The notes beneath the pieces are model-generated. The model worked only from the letters and a program-made list of their open reading frames with translations. It was not told the origin of the DNA and did no database searches. A stretch of DNA of 8,325 nucleotides from a bacterium (GTDB lineage Bacteria; Spirochaetota; UBA4802; UBA5550). The translations under genes and the position numbers were made by a program. Where the stretch lies: contig JAAENB010000459.1 in NCBI GenBank assembly GCA_024224995.1, positions 1 through 8,325 on the forward strand. Reading direction: 5' to 3'. Shown here piece by piece: positions 5,151 through 8,325 of this stretch; position 1 is the first letter of the stretch; each line of letters begins with the position of its first letter.

Positions 5151-6065
5151 TTAATCTTCCCACTGAGCAAAGGCAATACCTTTTAAATCTCCATTATCAT
5201 GATCGGAAACAGTCCAGGTAACACCGTCAGTTGAGTAACATGCTTTACCGCCGTCTCCTACCATAACAAAACGGCCATTGCCATAGGCTACCCCATACAT
5301 ATCCCCATTATTGTGATTGGCAGCAGTCCATGAGGTGCCATCGCTTGAATAACTGGAAACCCCACCGGATCCTACAGCGACAAAACGGTCGTTTCCATAA
5401 ACAATATCCCACATCTGCCCGTTACTACAATCGAGTTCGGTCCAGGAAATACCATCCGTGGAGTAACTGGCATCACCATTTCCAACAGAGACAAAACGGC
5501 CGTTTCCATAAGCAACACTTTGCATAGTCCCATTCGCATGACCGGCATCTACCCATGCGGTGCCATTTATGGTGTACCACGTAGCAGTTCCTACGGCGGC
5601 AAAACGCCCATTCCCATAGGCGACCCCCCATTCACTTCCGGAAGGATGATTATTAATAGTCCAGGTCGTGGAATCGTCTATTACGTATAGAGCTGCCCCA
5701 CCGCCTATGGCAAGAAAACGGTCACTGCCATACGCAAGATTATACATCCCCCCATTACCATGATCCATATTTGTCCATGAGATGCCGTCTGTTGAGTAAC
5801 TTGCTTTATTGGATAGTCCTGCCGCGACAAAACGCCCGTTTCCATAGTCAATACCATACAGAGTCCCATTATTATGATCGGCAGCAGTCCATGAAGAACC
5901 ATCAGTTGAATAACTGGCATTGCCGCTTGTTCCTACAGCAACAAAGCGGTATGTTATTGTTGGTGGTGTTTCCGGATCATCATCACCATAGCATTCATCA
6001 CATTGAGTTACCAGTAGAGAAATCAAAAGAAGCATAAAAATTTTGAGAAGCGCTAATTTTTTCAT
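5151..6065 (-). CDS. Seven-bladed Asp-box beta-propeller lipoprotein
   Basis: Starting at ATG 6065 the product is 304 residues. A strong hydrophobic signal ends LLVTQC, so C22 is a likely lipid-modified residue although glutamine at -1 is atypical. Residues 40-300 are seven repeats of 36-38 residues, each with an Asp-box-like S-x-D-G-x-x-W: S53, S91, V128 (degenerate), T165 (degenerate, N for D), S202, S240 and S278. Each is followed by an xYGNGRFVAVG strand. The chain begins with YRFVAVG and ends with GIAFA, the two halves of one repeat, which would close the propeller ring. A TTG at 6125 would extend the frame by 20 residues but is part of the -35 box, so ATG 6065 is preferred. No active-site pattern is seen. 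The role is probably binding at the cell surface. Confidence 0.88.
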   Translation of the reverse strand: MKKLALLKIFMLLLISLLVTQCDECYGDDDPETPPTITYRFVAVGTSGNASYSTDGSSWTAADHNNGTLYGIDYGNGRFVAAGLSNKASYSTDGISWTNMDHGNGGMYNLAYGSDRFLAIGGGAALYVIDDSTTWTINNHPSGSEWGVAYGNGRFAAVGTATWYTINGTAWVDAGHANGTMQSVAYGNGRFVSVGNGDASYSTDGISWTELDCSNGQMWDIVYGNDRFVAVGSGGVSSYSSDGTSWTAANHNNGDMYGVAYGNGRFVMVGDGGKACYSTDGVTWTVSDHDNGDLKGIAFAQWED

Positions 6066-6077
6066 TTTAATAACCCA

Positions 6078-6113
6078 TTTATTAATAATATGATATATTA
6101 TATTATTAATAAA
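6078..6113. repeat. Perfect 14-bp all-A/T inverted repeat over the propeller-gene promoter
   Basis: TTTATTAATAATAT (6078-6091) is the exact reverse complement of 6100-6113, with an 8-base spacer (6092-6099). One arm overlaps the -10 box and spacer and the other the predicted transcription start. It could be a repressor operator or a hairpin in the leader. Low-complexity AT sequence raises the chance of coincidence. Confidence 0.55.
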
Positions 6114-6125
6114 AGCATCAATCAA
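6097..6125 (-). promoter_or_regulatory. Sigma70-type promoter of the propeller lipoprotein
   Basis: On the minus strand TTGATT (6125-6120) and a perfect TATAAT (6102-6097) are separated by exactly 17 bases. Transcription would start near 6090, leaving a leader of about 25 bases before ATG 6065. The leader contains only a weak TGGG ribosome site. Confidence 0.65.
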
Positions 6126-6178
6126 GCTTTTTTTGATGTGCTCCTTTCTTCTTAAGCAGCGCTATGGCGGTCACGGAG

Positions 6179-6736
6179 CTATTCCCAAAAAGGATCCCGC
6201 GCTGCTGAAACAGCAGAGTCATCAACTTTCGTGTACGCGTAATCGGTCAGGGTTCCTGTTGCCGCGTTCATAGTGGCTGTAAGGTTATTACCGCTAATAC
6301 TTATGGTCATCCCTGAACCGAGAGGGATTGTAAAGCTCTCTTCTGTAGGGGAACATGCCACGGTAAACAAAAGCCATAATCCTTCAAAATCCGATTCGGC
6401 GTATACAGTGCCCTTAACCTCGCCGGTGAATCCGTTTATAAAGCTTACCGACGCGCGGTTCTCAAATACTTTTGCTTTTGATTCGTAAAATTGAAGATAT
6501 CCTGCAGCGCCGTACTGAATATCATAGCCCCCGGTGCCGTCTATATTTGAGTAATTAGTTATTGGCACATATTGAGTGTCGCCCCCGGCATTCGGAGTCG
6601 CGCTAACCATCTCCCAGGTACTGAGAACGGTGTCTTGATTATCGTCCTTATTGTCTCCTTCAAAGCAGCCGCTTATGGCGAGCAGAAAAAAACTAAATAT
6701 TAAACCGGTTTTTAATAAAAAACTAAATTTTTTCAT
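6179..6736 (-). CDS. Small lipoprotein, possibly lipocalin-like
   Basis: The 185-residue product has a textbook bacterial lipoprotein signal: MKK, a hydrophobic core, and lipobox ISGC with C24 lipidated, followed by an acidic linker of Asp/Asn (EGDNKDDNQD) that would act as a sorting tether. The mature part starts STWEMVSATP and continues as short alternating beta-strands (GYLQFYESKAKVFENR, GEVKGTVYAE, LTATMNAATGTLTDYAYTKVD). This resembles the G-x-W opening and strand-rich barrel of bacterial lipocalin-like domains. That resemblance is only by pattern and I cannot name a family. GGGGGG at 6741-6746, four bases before ATG 6736, supports the start. It is on the same strand as the propeller lipoprotein, 113 bases downstream, which has its own promoter. 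Confidence 0.85.
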   Translation of the reverse strand: MKKFSFLLKTGLIFSFFLLAISGCFEGDNKDDNQDTVLSTWEMVSATPNAGGDTQYVPITNYSNIDGTGGYDIQYGAAGYLQFYESKAKVFENRASVSFINGFTGEVKGTVYAESDFEGLWLLFTVACSPTEESFTIPLGSGMTISISGNNLTATMNAATGTLTDYAYTKVDDSAVSAARDPFWE

Positions 6737-6769
6737 CTATCCCCCCTTTTCCGTATTTTTCTCTATTTT

Positions 6770-6798
6770 CTTATAATGTAGTATTTTTTAAGGATAAA
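6770..6798 (-). promoter_or_regulatory. Weak candidate promoter of the small lipoprotein
   Basis: On the minus strand TTTATC (6798-6793) and TATAAG (6775-6770) are 17 bases apart, downstream of the terminator of the preceding gene and 33 bases before ATG 6736. The position is right for an independent transcript, but the -35 match is poor. Confidence 0.3.
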
Positions 6799-6816
6799 TT
6801 CCAGAAAAATTTGATA

Positions 6817-6876
6817 AATAAAAAAAATAAAACAAGCATTGTGATGCCACTATGGCAGCGGGCATCACAATGCTGT
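6817..6876 (-). terminator. Rho-independent terminator of the acetyltransferase gene
   Basis: Bases 6835-6848 and 6861-6874 form a perfect 14-pair stem (AGCATTGTGATGCC with its complement) around a 12-base loop. On the minus strand the stem is followed at once by a T-rich tract (the A-rich plus-strand stretch 6817-6834). It lies 12 bases beyond the stop codon at 6888-6890. Confidence 0.92.
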
Positions 6877-6887
6877 TACTCCACTGA

Positions 6888-8144
6888 TTAATACTGTTCA
6901 CAAATCCAGGAATCCTTTTTAGGAAACAAAACATCAAAAAGAATACCTGCTTCATTGGATAACGGCCGTATATCCGCCCTGCAATGCCGGAGCTCCTTCC
7001 ATGATCTATATCCCAGGCAAAGAGCCGGGAAGAGATCGGAACGGATCGACATGGTAAGCGGAGAGTCCCCTGTTGAGGCGGCAATTGATTCTATTCTGCC
7101 CTTGCCCCAAATAATGTCTATTCCGAACTTATAAAAATCAAGCTTCACGGTACCCGTAAGTCCCCGAAAAAAACTCTCTTTAATTCTCTTCTCCAGAACG
7201 GGTTTTATCCTGTTCAGGAATTGAATCCTGTTGGGAAATTTTACCTGCAAGGCGTGTTCAACTCCCTGTTCCGCTCCCATTGCCAGGGCAATTTTCCCGG
7301 CAGGTGAACCACTGTTAACACCTAAGCGTATAGAGGGTTTATCCCGTTCTTTCGCCAGCTTCTTGCAAAAAGCCAGAAGGTGCTCCATTGCCGGAACAGT
7401 AATACCCATACTAATTTCACTAACAATAAGTCCCTCGCCAAATCCCTGGGCCGGAATCCTGAAATAAAATTTTTCCATAGTATCTGTATCACCTTTGCTT
7501 TCCATGATCCAGTACTCAGAACCATATTCTGTTTTGAGACTATGAGAAAAAAGGTACTCCCATGCTTCTTTATCCCGAAAGGACGATACGGAAGCGATCT
7601 TTCTATACGCAGCGTCTTCTTCCATTAAATAAGGAATATCCTGGGAATCTCCTTTTCTAAAAGAATAGGCGTTCTCATTTTCCCGATCTTTTATTTGATG
7701 AAAAGAAACAGTAATAAAATTATCAAGGCCGATAGAATAATTAAAACCGAACTGGTCATAAAAACCGGGTATCCCCTGAATGAAAGCAAGGTCGAACCCT
7801 TCTTCTTGAATGGTTTTATCGAACTCACTGTTTAACACTTTCATGAGCCCCTTTTTTTTATGCTTGTCTGCTGTGCCCACTATGGCCAGTTCAGCAGTCT
7901 TAAGCTGTACCCCTTCCATTTCCAGGGTCCAGGGCACCAGGGTAAAAGCCGATACGATTTCCGAAGTTTCTTTCTCTTCAGCGATAAACCAGTATTTTTG
8001 CTGCCGGCCAGGGAGATGGTGGAAAAAAACTTCTGCCAGTTCACCAACCTTTTCCGGATGAAATACAGCATTAAAAAGAACTTTTAATTTCTCTCCGTCG
8101 CTTTCATGTTCCGATCTTCGTATTATGTAATTATCAATATTCAT
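6888..8144 (-). CDS. Eis-like GNAT family N-acetyltransferase
   Basis: The 418-residue product matches the length and plan of the Eis-type acetyltransferases: an N-terminal GNAT domain, a second degenerate GNAT domain and a C-terminal sterol-carrier-like domain. The acetyl-CoA-binding region is AELAIVGTADKHKKKGL (about 84-100), a variant of the usual V-x-x-x-x-R-x-x-G-x-G loop with Lys in place of Arg. PGFYDQFGFNY (126-136) corresponds to the IYGRFGY segment of mycobacterial Eis, making Y129 the likely general acid. The chain ends in an aromatic residue (ICEQY), as in Eis, where the C-terminal carboxylate takes part in catalysis. It would transfer acetyl groups to amines in the cytoplasm; the substrate is unknown. 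GGAG at 8153-8156, eight bases before ATG 8144, supports the start, and a strong terminator follows. It appears to be transcribed alone. Confidence 0.87.
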   Translation of the reverse strand: MNIDNYIIRRSEHESDGEKLKVLFNAVFHPEKVGELAEVFFHHLPGRQQKYWFIAEEKETSEIVSAFTLVPWTLEMEGVQLKTAELAIVGTADKHKKKGLMKVLNSEFDKTIQEEGFDLAFIQGIPGFYDQFGFNYSIGLDNFITVSFHQIKDRENENAYSFRKGDSQDIPYLMEEDAAYRKIASVSSFRDKEAWEYLFSHSLKTEYGSEYWIMESKGDTDTMEKFYFRIPAQGFGEGLIVSEISMGITVPAMEHLLAFCKKLAKERDKPSIRLGVNSGSPAGKIALAMGAEQGVEHALQVKFPNRIQFLNRIKPVLEKRIKESFFRGLTGTVKLDFYKFGIDIIWGKGRIESIAASTGDSPLTMSIRSDLFPALCLGYRSWKELRHCRADIRPLSNEAGILFDVLFPKKDSWICEQY

Positions 8145-8325
8145 TGCTATGTCTCCATTATATTGTATATTTTTATTAAAATAAAAAATCTAAGTAAAAA
8201 TTAATATTGGTGACATGTCCTGTATTTTACACAGAATTAATGATGAGGTTCTGAGGTGGGAATATAATATTTAAGATGCAAGTATAGTTTTATAAAAAAA
8301 TAAATCCTGCCTGCCCTTATATTCC

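Noticed and set aside
5125..5157. Imperfect hairpin between the convergent ankyrin and propeller genes
   Set aside because: The pairing GGGAGAGAT with ATCTTCCC needs a bulge and a long loop and has no T-run; not a credible terminator.
6066..6125. Longer start (TTG 6125) for the propeller lipoprotein
   Set aside because: The TTG forms part of a good -35 box, the extra 20 residues would precede the signal peptide, and the nearest GGAG is 15 bases away.
8259..8325. 9-base inverted repeat GGAATATAA / TTATATTCC at the right edge
   Set aside because: Short, AT-rich, separated by about 50 bases and ending at the window edge; chance is likely and nothing nearby gives it meaning.

Overview
The window looks like chromosomal DNA of an anaerobic Gram-negative bacterium. 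Several things point to a spirochaete or a similar lipoprotein-rich lineage: a cysteine-rich double-[4Fe-4S] protein, three predicted lipoproteins with somewhat relaxed lipoboxes, an exported ankyrin protein, and many surface repeat proteins. This taxonomic call is an inference; no marker gene (rRNA, ribosomal protein) is present. There are seven convincing genes, no RNA gene, no CRISPR array and no recognisable transposase or integrase. No gene-free stretch reaches 300 bases.

Layout. (1) 1-1211: a TetR-type palindromic operator at the extreme left edge lies just upstream of a plus-strand iron-sulfur protein (start 45). That protein has an N-terminal winged-helix-like part, a dense cysteine middle and two C-terminal ferredoxin motifs. 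(2) 1178-3112: two direct copies of a structured repeat (a 33-bp identical head plus a conserved hairpin) flank an AT-rich gene for an astacin-like zinc metalloprotease lipoprotein carrying four near-identical 53-residue calcium-type repeats. Each repeat copy sits exactly at the 3' end of the gene before it, and the first copy encodes the last residues of the iron-sulfur protein. (3) 3224-4114, minus strand: an AT-rich gene whose product aligns along its length with IspH (LytB). It keeps the three Fe-S cysteines but has lost the known catalytic and substrate-binding residues. (4) 4264-5139, plus strand: an exported ankyrin-repeat protein. (5) 5151-6736, minus strand: two lipoprotein genes, a seven-bladed Asp-box beta-propeller with its own good promoter, and a small lipocalin-like lipoprotein. 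(6) 6888-8144, minus strand: an Eis-like GNAT acetyltransferase followed by a strong intrinsic terminator. 8145-8325 holds its AT-rich upstream region and nothing else I can support.

The genes do not form one operon or pathway. Orientation alternates and most genes appear to be transcribed alone. The common theme is cell-surface lipoproteins and repeat proteins. Two items deserve most attention: the degenerate IspH-like Fe-S protein, and the paired structured repeats that make the metalloprotease gene look like a mobile cassette.
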